Part shown: positions 11,440 to 24,466 of the stretch, piece by piece | How positions within the stretch are numbered: position 1 is the stretch's first letter | Layout of the letters: each line of letters opens with the position of its first letter | Source: Euwallacea fornicatus | Taxonomy: Eukaryota > Arthropoda > Insecta > Coleoptera > Curculionidae | DNA: 64,000 nucleotides | Direction: 5' to 3' | Assembly (NCBI RefSeq): GCF_040115645.1 | Contig: NC_089546.1 | Coordinates: forward strand, 5,942,001-6,006,000 | The notes under the pieces: generated by a model | What the model saw: only the letters and a program-made list of their open reading frames with translations | Database searches by the model: none | What the model was told of the DNA's origin: nothing | Program-made: the position numbers and the translations under genes

Positions 11440-14400
11440 ATGTTTCATCAACTGCACAGTGGTTCTGGTTACATCCCAGAAATGGAACAAGTTATTAGTC
11501 AATTGGAAAGAGGCACACTGGTGACAAAATTTTCATGGAGGAAAAGACCTGAAAGTAAAACTCTTGCCATTAGACGAGAAACTAGACAGCTGATATGGAC
11601 TCGCCCTATGTCGAATTCTACATCCAAGGCTAGTTTTGAAGGTAAAAAATCGATTTATGTTCATTTGTTGCAAATATGTAACATTTAATAATGCATGATA
11701 GGTACAGTTGATCTGTCTGAAATCAAAGAAGTCCGAGTGGGGAAAGCCTCTAGGGATTTTGAAAAATGGCCTGAGGAAGCAAAATTGAAAGAAACTAAAT
11801 GTTTTGTTGTGTTTTATGGACTTGAATTTAAATTAAGGTCACTGAGTATAGCAGGTAAACTCACCAAATATCCCAAGTTAAAATAAAAATACTTTTTACT
11901 TACATTTTACATTTTGCAGCTCTCTCTGATGAAGAACGCAGGCTGTGGGTAAAAGGACTAAACCATTTAGTAAAAGATAGTATTAGTGCACCTTATTCTT
12001 TACAAGTTCAAAGTTGGTTAAGAAGAGAATTTTATGAAATGGAGGGATCTAGGGAAACGTATGAATAAAATTCATTAGTCAAGTTTTTTGTTGGAATAAA
12101 TTTTTGCAGGGTTAACTTGAAAGATCTGAAGTCATTTCTTCCTAGAATTAATTACAAAATTCCTACTAGTAAATTAAGAGAAATTTTCAATGAAGTAGAC
12201 AACAGAAGACGAGGTGAAATAGGTTTTGATGATTTTACTTTGCTATATCAAAAGCTAATTCTAGAGGAAAATGTAAGTTTACAACATAGAAGCACTGTAC
12301 ACAAAAAAAATATGCAAAATTCTCTCCTAGGTTATCAATGACGTATTCGATAAAATCCGCATTTATTCTTCTAACATGAAACATGTAACTCTTCAGGAAC
12401 TTCAAAAGTTTTTCGTCCAGGAACAGGATGACCTTTCTTCTAGCGATAAAGTGCTGGTCAGAAACTTTATCTGTGATTTTTTACGAGATCCACACAGGTA
12501 TCCTACAGTTCTCCTATTTTATTCTGGTATTGATGCAGAATGTATGTTTCAGAGAAGTACAAGAACCCTGTTTCACTGTCGCCGAATTTATAGATTTTCT
12601 ATTCTCTAAACAAAACGATCTGTGGGATGCTAGTAAAAGCATCGTTTATCAAGACATGACTCGTCCGTTGTGTCACTACTGGATTGCTAGCTCGCACAAT
12701 ACGTAAAAAGGGATTTAACGAAAAGCCTTCATTTAGGATCGTTTATATATGCTCTTTTAGATACTTGACGGGTGATCAGTTTTCTTCAGAATCCTCGGTT
12801 GAAGCGTATGCCCGCTGCCTGCGAATGGGCTGTAGGTGTATAGAGCTGGACTGTTGGGATGGCCCCGACTGTACTCCATATATTTTCCATGGACATACCT
12901 TAACGAGTAAAATTAAATTTATTGACGTATTGAGGACGATTAAAGAACATGCTTTCGTTACGTCTGAATATCCAGTTATATTATCCATTGAGGACAACTG
13001 TTCATTGCCACAGCAGAGAAAGATGGCTAATAATCTGCGGGTAAGATTATTTATGTAGCAATTTTGAAACAGCCCTCGACAACACCGTTGAAAATAATTT
13101 GTTGTTTATTTAGGACATTTTTGGTGATATGCTTTTGGTGCGACCTTACGATAAAGACGAGGCCGTCCTGCCTTCTCCTTACAATTTGCGTCGCAAAATT
13201 ATTTTAAAGCATAAAAAATTACCGGAAGGTCAAGAAGACATGCCTTCGGTGTTCATGAAAATGGAGTCAACTGACAACATGGATCTAAGGTTAGTTTTTT
13301 ATGGCTTCAGTTCTCTAATGCATGTTAAATTTGAAAACACTATAATATAGAAAAGCAATGCCGAAATTCGAAACTGTGCCGTCTCTAGACTATAGAACAT
13401 CATGAGAGGTAGTATTGTACGTACGGCTTTTCTAAACGATAATACCATTTTTTTTAAGGAAAGAGGGTTTGAAATAAAACCCTTTAATATTTTGTCTAAG
13501 CCGTTCCAGTCTTAAAGCCAATTGATAATTCAGGCGCAGATACACTTCTAATAGTAATTCTTTTGGTTTCAGGAATGCCGTTAAAAGCGGGGAAATGTAC
13601 CTAGAAGACCCAGTCGATAAGGAGTGGACTCCACATTTTTTCGTGTTAAACGATAATAAATTGTTCTATACTAGTCATTATAAGTTGGATGGAGAAGGTT
13701 CGGAAAGGTAAACGTCTTCTATAAGTTTAATGCGGAGTAAATTTAATTAGAGAGTTGCAGGGAAGACGAGGAAGAGGAAAATAACACATTTGCGCGGCCT
13801 AACAAAAATGTTCCCAACGAGGAGCTACATTTTAGTGAAAAATGGTTTCACGGTAAATTGCCCAAAGGCCGAGAAGAAGCTGAGCATTTGTTGCGAATTT
13901 ATGCTCATTTAGGTTCGTTTCATTTCTGACTTTCTTGTTCTCTATTCTCAAATAAAATCTTTAGGTGATGGGACTTTTCTTGTCAGAGCTAGCGTGACTT
14001 TTGTCGGCGAATATTCTTTGTCTTTTTGGCGCAACGGCCAGGTGAACCACTGTCGTATACGCTCTAAGCAGGATAAGCAGCAAACTAAATATTATCTTAT
14101 AGATGGCAAATACTTCGACAGCCTGTACAGTCTCATTACGCATTATAGGTACGTATTTGCTTGTGTTGTTGGGTAGCATTGGATTAGTCAATTTTGTGTA
14201 GGTCTTGTCCATTAGTTACCACGGAGTTTTCCATCACCTTACAAGAACCAGTGCCTCAACCAAATCTTCATGAAAACGAAGAGTGGTATCATAAACACAC
14301 GACCAAACAACAGGCCGAAGACGTATTGAAACGGATAAAGACAGAAGGCGCTTTTCTTGTCAGACCTAGTGAGAACGATATCAATTGCTATACCATTAGT

Positions 14401-17400
14401 TTTAGGTAAAAGAGAAATTAGAATTCTTGATATTAATCTCTGAATTAAGGTGTATTTGTATTTTTTGTGATCGCTCATTAATTTCCTACATGTTGTCCAG
14501 CAACCTATAGGAAATATACATCACAATATGGCAGTTTTTGTTTGAATAAATGAATAAGTTTTAGTGTGTAAAATTTACGAAAGTAATTGACAAAACAGTA
14601 AACGACACTGGAAATAACGTTCAAGATAATTTATTTTTTTTAAGGGCTGACAGGAAAATTAAGCATTGCCGAATTAAGTTGGAGGGCCGATTGTATACGA
14701 TAGGCAGTGTCGAATTTGAAAGCTTGGTGGACATGATTAACTATTACGAAGCTCATGCCCTGTATAGGAGGGTAAAGCTTAGCCACCCCATTACCGAACA
14801 GGCTATTAGAATGTTGGCATTGGTAAGAAAAACATTTTTTTTTCATTAAAAAAATATACATATTCAAAAACCTACGAGTAGTTACACACTTTCATAGTAA
14901 TACATATAACATTGCACCAATCCAGCCCAAAATTAACAGTTATTGGAGTACATACTTAACAACTAAGAAAGTGAAGAATTTACTTAATTGATAATTCTGT
15001 ACAATATTTTTTTGTTTCTTGCTACAGAGTTGAAACATTAAATACTGAATATTATTATTATATGGTTAAGAATTAGCCTAAACTAAACTAAATCAAGAAA
15101 ATGTCGATTATATAAAGCAATGATCTTCCTTAAAACTATTTTTCTCAGTCTTACAGTGAGGTAGTTAAATGGTTTCATTGTTACGCTATATTAATAATTA
15201 TTTATTGCGCTTATTGCTACCATCAACGTTTGCCAGTACAAAGGTCTTGGCAATATTAGAGAGTCGAAATCAATTAAGAATAGGCCACAATGTTATCTAT
15301 TCAGATGCACTTTTAGATATTCTCTCTCATTTACATGTTTCTACAAGCGCAGTACCTGAGAGACTCAGAGATCATTGACGTCGTCGCACTCGTCAAGGTG
15401 GTGACCTTTATTCCAAAATAACTTTAAACGTGAGTTTAGAAAATTTTAACTGCTCAGGAACAGTAATACGGTACAAATAAGTTATTCCACCAGAGATCTC
15501 ATAATAATCCATATTGTCCCCTTGATGTGAATTTTTTGGCTGTTTGCCATGAGAGAAATATATCGATCTAAAGCCGTTCTTCAAGCTAAGCCTACTATAC
15601 TCTTATATAACTTCGAAATATTACTCCTAACAATACTTACTCCATCATGCCTGCTTCCCGCTTTACAGCACCTCCTTCATACGCTTGATAGTTGATATAG
15701 GGAGAGCCATACAATCCTCTTGCGTATTGCATTCCATCGTTGTAAGTCAAACCGTACCCGTTTTCGGTGTATCCCAAATGAAACCTGGGAATAGTTTGGG
15801 GGATTCCGACGGCTTTGATGACCTGCAGCTCTGAAGTAGCTTGTTGATGGGGTGTCAAATTGTTGTTATGAACTACCAGGTTCGAATCGAGATCGTCGTA
15901 GTGGATTGGTACCACTAGCTTTAGTTGCTAGGCAAATAAATTTCGACTTTGATATTGATTTGTATATAGTGAAAAAATATAGTCATGAATTATAAAAAAA
16001 ATACACCAGCAGAAATGGAGCTTAACTGACGATCGAAAGCCCATAGATGGTCTCTGTACTTGCATTAATGTGAACGTCATAGAACAATGTAAGTCATTCG
16101 TCAAAAACTACTTGATGTGCAGACAAGCGTCGCAATTTTTGCGAGAATTTCATAGCGCAAGAGGAATTTCATTGTCGATGTATTGTGCTTTTCTGGTTTT
16201 TCATTTGGAAAATATGCCGGTTCTAAGAATGTTGTAATATGCCAATTATTGGGACTGGACTGGACATGTTACAGTTATTATTTCTTCTTGTTTTATAGAC
16301 CCCAGGGTAGCGCGAGACTCGAATAGTACCAATACAAATATTTTTTTACTACACAATTTTTTGATGAATGTATACAACTCATTCTAGTTTAGCTTTTAAT
16401 AAACTGGAATATATTTAAAGAGAATTAAGAAAAAAAATGTTATGCATTTTTCGCAGTTGTAGAAGTAGGTATAACATGAAACACTTGTGAAAAATGTTCC
16501 TTTCAACACTAGTTGCCCAATGCACTTTTTCTTGCATAGAAATATGCGTCGAAAAGTTTTGGGGCGTGTCTCTGTAAGTGTTTTTGTGAACAGAAAAATT
16601 TGCTGCATACTTTTCAAAAAGACAGGAGTGTGGACGTGCGACGCAGTCAATCAACTTAAACTACTTACGGCAGGTTTAAGATCCTCGGCACTTAGATAGG
16701 ATGATGTAACCGACTTTACTACGCTTTGTATCTCATCAGAATTTGCCATGACAGTAGAAGGTGTTGTAATGGTTTCGGCCTAAAACACGTTACAATTATA
16801 AAAGCATAACGGATTATTAATATAAGTACCGTGGTTGTTTCTTCTTCATGTGCACCGCCGAAAATGCCGCTAAATGGCATAAATAACCAACTAGACCTTT
16901 CAGTTGTTGTACTCGTCGTGCTATTTGGGTTCACGGTATGTTCTTTGGAAAGGTCGAAATTCCTCTGAGATATGGGCATCGGAAGTGGATATTCATAGGC
17001 TGGCGAGGGAGCTAAACATGAAACCGCATTAAACTTTCGAATTAATATTATTATTTGTTTAATTTTACCTGCTAACTCAAGTGGTGTTGTCGGTAGACTT
17101 CTGTGCCAATGATACATCACCCTACCATCTGTTAGTACCGTTTTTTGAAGGATCACTGGCTCGTATTTGGTATATTTAATCGTAATTTTAGGTTTTGCAG
17201 TAGTTGTATCTGACGATCTTGTGGTTGTGGGAGTAGCGGTGGTTGTAGTGGTCAGAGGTATCGCTTGGGATACCTTCTGATATTGAGGATTGGTAACCCA
17301 AAAGGGTCGTTTAGTTGTTGTTTCACTCAACGGGGAAACAGTGACGTAAAAACCCGCCTCGTTCTTTTGTATAAAGGCGGGTCGGTTTTTGATAAAAACA

Positions 17401-20400
17401 GGCCTACGTGTGACTTCAACTAGTGGCCTGACTGTAAACCTCTCAGTACTGCTGATGGGTTTATCTACACCATCGGAAAGGTTCTCTGCAGTATCACCAT
17501 AACGGTTCAACCCAAATAATCTAGAGATTAAAAGTTCTTGCCCTAAACATTAACTTGTCTGTCTGTATTTTTACCTAGAAAAATGTTGACATTTGCTCTT
17601 CAATTCATCTAATGTGAGTATCCGTCCATCCCCTTCTATGGTCGGCTCTTTTTTAGCTTGCCTAAAGTGATCCTGCTGATCTTGATCGGATGCAATGATG
17701 TGTCGCAGGTTTTCGTAATGGTGTTCTACCAGATCGTTTTTCCCATTGGTCATTGTTGAAGTTGGTTGAGTTTGAAGTTTTGGATGTTCAGTGGAAAAAC
17801 CCAGTGCAGTCTGGTTCACCACAAATAGTGCTGCCTGAAAATGATGGCTTTTTGTAATTTTTATGAAGTACATCACTTTCATTACATTTACTTTTAGGTA
17901 AACGCTAAAAACTCGTGGCTAAAACTGTTTCTGGTCGAAAATAAATGAATTTTCATTGAAACTTGAAAATTTTTTGTAGCCCACATTATGTATACAAATA
18001 GGCCCGCACAAGAGGATACTCACCGCTAAAATCAACACTTTAGCCCGCATACCTCGCAGCGGCATTTCACAATCAAACACAAAAGAACACCTGACCAAAG
18101 CCCTTTAAACTCGCCGTAGTACCCCACAGAACCACTGCGATCAGAGTGCAATGCCTTTTTACCTTTCCGCTCGTTCAACCTGTCTGCACCGCGAAGGGAT
18201 CTAATGGTTTAAAGTTAGATCATCTTGCGCGACCGGCGTTACAAACGAAAATCACTGCCTGTAACTCCCTCGGTGGAGTTTTTTAACCCTTGGCTAGGAA
18301 TGCAGTGCACCATATCGGAGAACCTCCTATGGTACTGTTTCGGCCGGTGTTGCAACAATGGATTTATATGATTGATACTTATTAAATCAAGAATATAAAC
18401 CTTACCAGAATCATAGATGTTTGCCATGGATTGTTAATATGGTGACGAGATACAGCTACTTCCATTATTTTCCTTTTGATTCTTAACAGAACAACCAGTG
18501 TTTATACAAGATATTAACGAATCACACGTACTTATTTCTAGGGATTAACCTTTAATTGATTTTATCACAAAAAGTTCCTATGAACGTAAGTCCGCAACGT
18601 CTTCCTTTAAGAAGTAGAGGGTGTTAAAATTTCATTAAAAATATTCTTTTGTTTAAGTATTTTCGGACTGATATGTAATAATCGGACAAAATTTGGTATA
18701 AGGTAAAAGTGTAAAACGGGCATTTACGTTACACGTAAAACTAACAATAATAAAAAATATTCAGAAAGGATTGTCTCAATAATTTTTGTGTTCAAAATGG
18801 GATTAAAAAACTCCACAGTGTCAAATATTTGGAAGAATCGTGAGAAAATTTCAAATGATTGGAAATCTAATGACCGAAAGAAAATAATGCGTTTGCCTTT
18901 ATTCTCCCGGGTCGATCAAATATTATTTAAGTGATTTTGACAAAAAAGGGCGAATAATTTCCCATTAAGTCGTTTAATGTTACAAGTGAAGGCAGGAGAA
19001 TTTGGAAAAATGATTGGCGATTATTTCAAATGCAGCTCTGAATGGCTTGATCGTTTTAAAAAAAGGCCTAACATTATCAACAATGTATTTGGAAGAATAT
19101 ACAGTGAGTTACCTCAGTAGATAGAAATATTAGATGAATGGCTGGTCCATGTCTGACTTCTAATAAGTAATAATTATACGGAAGAAAACATTTAACGATG
19201 ACGAAACAGGAATTTTTTTAAAATAAAATGATGCAAGATAAAACACACAAGTTAAAAAGTGAAAGATGTAGTGTAGGAAAAATGTCTAAAAAACACATCA
19301 CACCCATGATTTGTGTTAATTTTTCTGGAAACGGGAAACGAAAATTACTCGTTATAAGCAAGTGAAAAGTGTTAAAAATTTTATTTAAACTGTTAAGGAT
19401 TTGATGTTCGGTACTTTAAGAAAATCCTTGGTGTGTAAAAACATTAACAGTCTTCTTACTGACTATTTTTGGAACAACAAGGCATAGATGACATCAATTT
19501 TAACAGATTATTTTAAAAAGGAGGACCAGGAGCTTCTCAAAGAAAAAAGAAAAATATTATTGTTAGTTGATAATTGTCCAGTCCATCTGGACCTTAAACT
19601 GCATAACATAAAGCTTATTTTTTTCCCACTCAATGTGACGTCAGTTTTACGGCCCATCGACCAGGGTGTAACGTGCAATTTAAAGCAAATTTACAGAAAA
19701 CACTGGTGAAACTCTTGGAAACTCAGGATAATACTAATATCAAAAGGCTTACTAATTGAGAGATTTTAAATTTATTAAGACTAGCATCAGATGAGGTTTC
19801 TACGCAAATTATCAGTAATTGTTTTCATCTTTCCGCCTTATTAAAAACAACTTCTTCTAATATGGAATTTGATCCAGAAGATGATATTTCATTGGCTCAA
19901 TTAATAAGAGAAAACAAATTAATAAATTCATTGAATTTTGATGATTTCGTAAATGGTGACAACAATGTTGTTATAAAAGAATTAGCTGATGCAGATTTAG
20001 TAAATAAAGGACTTCAAGTAGAAGAAATTGAAGATATTAAGGATGTTGATATTGAAAAAGAAACCGCTATTATTCCAAAAGAGACTCTAAATTGTGTACA
20101 CACTTTACAACGATATTTCTTTTAACAAGAGGACAGCAATGAGTTTTTTTCTAAATTATGTAAAATTAAACTTCATCTGTAGAAGACTTGCATTTAAAAA
20201 ATCTCTATTCAAAGGAAAATAATCGATTTCTTTAAAAAATAATTATAAATAATGTCAATTTTTATATATTAATTGTTTTTAAAGTACTTAACAAACAAGT
20301 GTTTTCTATTCTGTTCTGAATTTATGTTTAATTAGGCATTAAAACGCATTATTTTAAAATTATGTTTGTAATTTGTTTGATTTTTATAAGATAGACATTT

Positions 20401-22263
20401 AGGTATAATGACTTAATCCATTAGTCCCCTTAAGTCCATTATAAACGGATTGCACTATAGATCTAATAATTAATTATATATAATAAAAATCTTTGACAGA
20501 AAATTAATACCTACAAAGATATGTTAAAGTCTTAACTAGTCAAATTAAGGCAACCTTTGCGCCATTATCTAACGCTTAATTTGTTCAGGAACAAGACGAT
20601 TCATCTGCTTACAATCATACCGCTCCTTCCTACATGGATCCATCGGCCTTTGCCCCCAAGATCACCGTCAAGGCTTTGTACGATTATAAGGCGCAACGAG
20701 GTGACGAGCTGTCATTTTGCCGTCACGCCATCATCTCCAACGTGACCAAGCCGCCGGACAGCGCAGACTGGTGGCGCGGTGACTATGGCGGTGCCAGACA
20801 GTTGTACTTTCCTGCTGCCTATGTGGAGGAAATCGAAAGGACGGGACCCAATCAGGAAGATGATGGAGTGAGTTTTTATGTAGAGAAGAAGAATATGAGT
20901 TTTATTAGTGATCGAATACCAGTCGGGCGATTCGGTAATCCAAGGATCGATAGATATGAAGGGAGCTGTGGTGGAGCTGTTACAAAACGCGGAAAGGCCT
21001 GGTCTAGAGTGGGTTATTCGTATTAATCCGGCAACTGCCTTAATGGCGTTTGACATTGCTGTTCAGTCACGTGACTATGTATGTTAATTGTGACGTTTTG
21101 ACATTTTTAATTAGCGTGATTTAAGGCTTTGGAATGGTTGTCTGCAATTCGGGAAGTGACCCAAAAAGCCACACAGCAGGAAATGCAACATCGAGAGATG
21201 GAAAGAGCGTACCGCATAGCCAAGGAACTGTCCAACATAATAATTTATTGCAGGTCCATTTCTTTTAACATGGACAGGGCTAAGAAAGGATTCGTCTTCT
21301 ATGAAATGAGCTCCTTCCCAGAAACCAAGGCCGAGAAGTTAATCTGTCAGTTGGAAAGAACATTTTTCCTGAAATACCATCAAGTATATTTAAAACTTTT
21401 AAATAAATTATAAATTACGATTCACTCTATTTCATAAGACTCAAATATCGAGGGTGTATCCGAATGGTTTGAGAATTGATTCGTCCAATTACAACCCCAT
21501 AAACATGTGGAACTGCGGCTCACAAATGGTAGCTTTGAATTATCAGACGGGAGACAAACCCATGCAGTTAAATCAGGCCAAATTTAGGGACAACGGCGCT
21601 TGCGGTTATCTGTTGAAACCCGAATTTATGACCAGGTATTTTTATGTGATCAACCACGAAATACTGTTTTGGCATACTAAAGAAACATTTCAGGTCAGAC
21701 TTTGATCCTTTTGACAAGAACTACTTAGATAGAGTAGTAAAACCGGTTAGTGTGGGAATAAAAATTGTAGCTGGTCGACATTTGTGTAGGTAGGTGAAAC
21801 AAACAGTAACCTTAAGAATGGTAATGTAATGGAGATTTTAGGTCTAGAAGAGGGATAGCCAGTCCGTTTGTCGAAGTGGAAATCATCGGAGCCTCGTTCG
21901 ATTCTGGTGTGAAACATACGACCAAAAGGACAATGGATAATGGGTTTAATCCCAAGTGGAACGACGAATTTTGTGAATTCATCGTTTACAATCCTCATTT
22001 TGCTTTGCTGCGGTTCGTCGTGCAAAGCGAAGACGTTTTCGGTGAGCCGAATTTCATTGGACAGGCCACCTATCCGGTAAGTTCCGAAACCGCAATTTGC
22101 AATCCACAATTCAGTATTGATTTGCTCTTTTTAGTTAACTTGCATTCGTCCTGGCTATCGAAGCGTGTGGCTGAAGAACTTGTATAGCGAAGACCTAGAA
22201 TTAGCCTCCATTTTGATACATATCACCCTTAAAAGCACCACTGAGAATGCTGATTTAAGATAG
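11440..22263 (+). CDS. PLCG1: Phosphoinositide-specific phospholipase C gamma
   Basis: Twenty coding exons: 11440-11641, 11702-11854, 11920-12058, 12110-12272, 12331-12497, 12553-12702, 12761-13040, 13114-13289, 13573-13707, 13761-13912, 13965-14148, 14202-14405, 14645-14820, 20589-20867, 20923-21078, 21126-21383, 21439-21635, 21694-21789, 21842-22076, 22136-22263; 1209 aa, all phases consistent. Order: N-terminal PH, EF-hands, catalytic X box, first half of a split PH, two SH2 domains (FLVRAS and FLVRPS keep the phosphotyrosine-binding Arg), SH3 (ALYDYKA, WWRGDYGG), second PH half, Y box, C2. X-box residues His323, Asn324, Glu353, Asp355 and His368 match the spacing of human His335, Asn336, Glu365, Asp367 and His380, so the enzyme looks active. 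The family hydrolyses PIP2 to IP3 and diacylglycerol downstream of receptor tyrosine kinases; the Drosophila orthologue is small wing. The 5768-bp intron 13 carries a nested gene and a transposon. Confidence 0.97.
15637..18065 (-). CDS. Secreted Thr/Pro-rich protein, unknown function, nested in the PLC-gamma intron
   Basis: Six exons: 18065-18024, 17834-17575, 17520-17069, 17011-16830, 16779-16669 and 15927-15637; 445 aa, phases consistent. The first exon encodes 14 residues and with exon 2 makes a typical signal peptide (MPLRGMRAKVLIL, then AAALFVVNQTALG), so the product should enter the secretory pathway. The middle is rich in Thr runs (TTTTTATPTTT, TTSTTTER), likely O-glycosylated, mixed with basic/aromatic segments such as KITIKYTKYEPV and GRVMYHWHRSLP. 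The last exon is rich in Tyr/Gly/Asn (GYTENGYGLTYNDG). A poly(A) signal lies at 15412-15407. I know no named family; it resembles insect extracellular-matrix or cuticle-associated proteins in composition only. It lies wholly inside the 14821-20588 intron of PLC-gamma, on the opposite strand. Confidence 0.85.
18066..18639. promoter_or_regulatory. Upstream region of the nested secreted gene
   Basis: Between the start of the nested gene and the transposon remnant. GC-richer near 18100-18350, consistent with 5' UTR and promoter of the minus-strand gene. The 62-codon reading frame at 18239-18427 has no recognisable content. Confidence 0.35.
18640..20130 (+). mobile_element. Decayed pogo/Tigger-like DNA transposon
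   Basis: Broken transposase reading frames on the + strand: an HTH-like start (18770-18860, STVSNIWKNREKIS), EWLDRFKKRPN near 19040, FNDDETGIFF near 19195 (first catalytic Asp region), a central block with KKHITPMICVNFSGNGK, then 19520-19708 with ILLLVDNCPVH (second Asp) and SVLRPIDQGV, and an acidic C-terminal part at 19862-20125. These are hallmarks of the pogo/Tigger branch of Tc1/mariner DDE transposases, related to jerky/CENP-B. Several stops and frameshifts interrupt the frame, so it is inactive. I could not define terminal inverted repeats, so the borders are approximate. Confidence 0.85.
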
Positions 22264-22777
22264 TACTACAAGATGCATTTATTTTTATATGAAATCTTAT
22301 TTTAAAAATTGTAGGAAAAGACTCTCTAATTTGAAAAAAAAAAAACTAAGTAATTTGAATGTTATGTTATATGTTATACCAACTTAAGATTGAAATTTTA
22401 ATTAGTTGTCAGTCAATTATATTGTAGTTAAGTAATTTTAGATGTTTTAAAAGTTTTATATGGTGTGTCAATAGAATGACGATGTGATTTTTATTCCACT
22501 GTTTCTCATTCTTACTACTTTTTCAGCTACGTTTCAAGTATAGAAAAAGGTGATTTCACTATTTCACGTTTTATAAATGTCACATTAGCAGGCAAATGCA
22601 GATTACTGATGTTAAATCTTTTGGGTGTTCTGTTTGTTTTGACGAATATTCAATTTTAATTTGTTTAATTAGTGAGCTTTGAACATGCCAGTTTAACTGT
22701 TTTGCTATGGTGCATGTAGAGGATATAAAAAGTGTGTTATTCTTAGTTTAAGTTTATTTTAGCATCTTCCATTACAA
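22264..22777. other. Convergent 3' UTR region of PLC-gamma (+) and TMEM186-like (-)
   Basis: AT-rich, no ORF. A minus-strand AATAAA at 22758-22753 serves the TMEM186-like gene. No clear plus-strand AATAAA was seen for the phospholipase. Confidence 0.5.
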
Positions 22778-23563
22778 CTATTTTTGTTCATATTTGTCAC
22801 TAAACTTATCAAAAACATCTGGATATTCTTGCTCCCCTAACAAAATATACAAATCAGCAGGCCATTTAAAATGATGCTCATACAAAATATACTTTTCCAT
22901 AGTTTCTTTGTTCTCATACATATCATTTTTAAACAATAAATTAAAAGTCCCTGGTTTTCTAATTAATTTGCCTGCTTTTATTGGAACTTTTTTGAGTTGA
23001 TTTGGCATACTACCATAAAAACACATCAAATATTTTTTATGAGTAGGATGACTATATATTCTAACAGGCATCCTCATCATTATTACGTGAAATATGCAGA
23101 ACAAAAGTATATAACCTGTCAAGAAGACGATACTATCTGAATCCTCAGCTATAAGCATAACGTTACCCAATGCGTTTTTTTCATATTTTTCTGTATTCTT
23201 ATTCTTGGCACCCTCTGCTGGTACACCAATTTGCCTGCCTTTCAATAAATATGAAACGCCGAGAATAACTGCAGTGTACAAGCTCAAATGTTGGAAACTC
23301 AACATCATGTTGTCAAAAGTGTATCTGTAAATTAACTCGTAGTCTTCAGGAGGATTATCAACAAGTCGGACTTCTCGGTTGGTGCGTCGTTTGAAGAACC
23401 AGAAGTACGTTCTATTTTGTGGTTTGTTTACTATAGGGATTTTACCCAATAAACACTTCGATTGCGGTTTGCTATTGACTGCATGGAACTTCAAAGTATT
23501 TAACGTTGAACGCCGGAGAAATTCATGAATAGTAAATCTTCTGCAGGTGCATATTAATGACAT
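22778..23563 (-). CDS. TMEM186: TMEM186-like mitochondrial inner-membrane protein
   Basis: A single uninterrupted 261-codon frame. The N-terminus is rich in Arg/Ser/Thr without acidic residues, like a mitochondrial targeting sequence (CRRFTIHEFLRRSTLN). A YELIYRYTFDN motif precedes two hydrophobic segments, at about residues 90-108 (HLSLYTAVILGVSYLL) and 147-167 (IVFLTGYILLFCIFHVIM). Then comes a basic C-terminal domain (RMPVRIYSHPTHKKYLM) that may face the matrix. This layout matches TMEM186, a factor in assembly of mitochondrial complex I; the related two-pass protein TMEM70 is the main alternative. The assignment rests on layout and short motifs rather than strong identity. A poly(A) signal lies 20 bases past the stop. 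Confidence 0.65.
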   Translation of the reverse strand: MSLICTCRRFTIHEFLRRSTLNTLKFHAVNSKPQSKCLLGKIPIVNKPQNRTYFWFFKRRTNREVRLVDNPPEDYELIYRYTFDNMMLSFQHLSLYTAVILGVSYLLKGRQIGVPAEGAKNKNTEKYEKNALGNVMLIAEDSDSIVFLTGYILLFCIFHVIMMRMPVRIYSHPTHKKYLMCFYGSMPNQLKKVPIKAGKLIRKPGTFNLLFKNDMYENKETMEKYILYEHHFKWPADLYILLGEQEYPDVFDKFSDKYEQK

Positions 23564-24466
23564 GTTCTCAAATAAAAAAGTTTTTAATACAGAACTTTTT
23601 TCAAGCCAATATTATATATCTATTGATTTTTATAACTAATTTTTCTCGTTTACCTTACCACTTTCGTAATCTTAACTTTTTATTTGTCAGATGTCTACTG
23701 ACTTCTACCACATGTTTTCGATAACCGATGAAACAGAAAGGCAACAGCGCGCTGTTTTTCTAACATTTTTTTAAGATATTAATTAGTGTCTAAGATAAGA
23801 GATTTTTACGTAACCCGTAACTATTGTTTAAAATTTTTTAGATAGAGTTAAACAATTGGTTTTAGCCGAAATTTCTTTTCGACTTATTAAAAACTCATAC
23901 ATTATGGTAAATGTTTTACATATTTAAAAAAATATATACGATAATAAAAAAAACATAGGAAACAATAATGTAACGGATTTAAGATATAATTTTTTTTTTC
24001 ATTGAAGTCTGAAATTTAATTTAGAAAAGCCGAAATCTTGCCTGATTTTTTTGTATTTCTCATGCTTTTAGAATACTTGATTATAAAGACCATAAAACAG
24101 CCGAGAGTACAAAGATAGCAGGTGTCTAAGCCGTTCTCCATCCAATGTTACATCGTTGCTGGTTGAATATTAGTAGCAATAATCCGTGTCCTTTAATGGT
24201 ATATAGCTGTCGCCCATTACCTGTTTATTATCATTTTTATTTAGTATTTAAATTAAAAAACGATTTTTAACTTGTATTTGAGTTTGTGCCTTGATGGTCA
24301 GGTAATTCCCTTTCCCTCTTTTTAATTTTAAGGCATTGTTTTTAATTACTACAATTAACTTTAACTAACCCACGAACGCCCATCCATAACGGCCACACCT
24401 TCGGTTTTTCATTTTTCTTTCATTACACCTTTCTACAGCTCAAAGCTCTCACTTTAAGCAACGGAA
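23564..24466. promoter_or_regulatory. Upstream region between two divergent genes, with a likely 5' non-coding exon end at 24301
   Basis: AT-rich. GGTCAG|GTAATT at 24301/24302 looks like a donor and TTTCTACAG at 24430-24438 like the matching acceptor, so the small membrane-protein gene probably has a non-coding first exon ending at 24301. No other gene seen. Confidence 0.4.

Noticed and set aside
15169..15378. 69-codon + strand frame in the PLC-gamma intron
   Set aside because: No domain or splice support; it lies downstream of the nested gene's poly(A) signal.
20868..20922. Continuous reading through 20868-20922 in PLC-gamma
   Set aside because: Open, but it shifts into a meaningless frame; removing a 55-bp GT-AG intron restores the domain sequence (IDMKGAVVELLQNAERPG).
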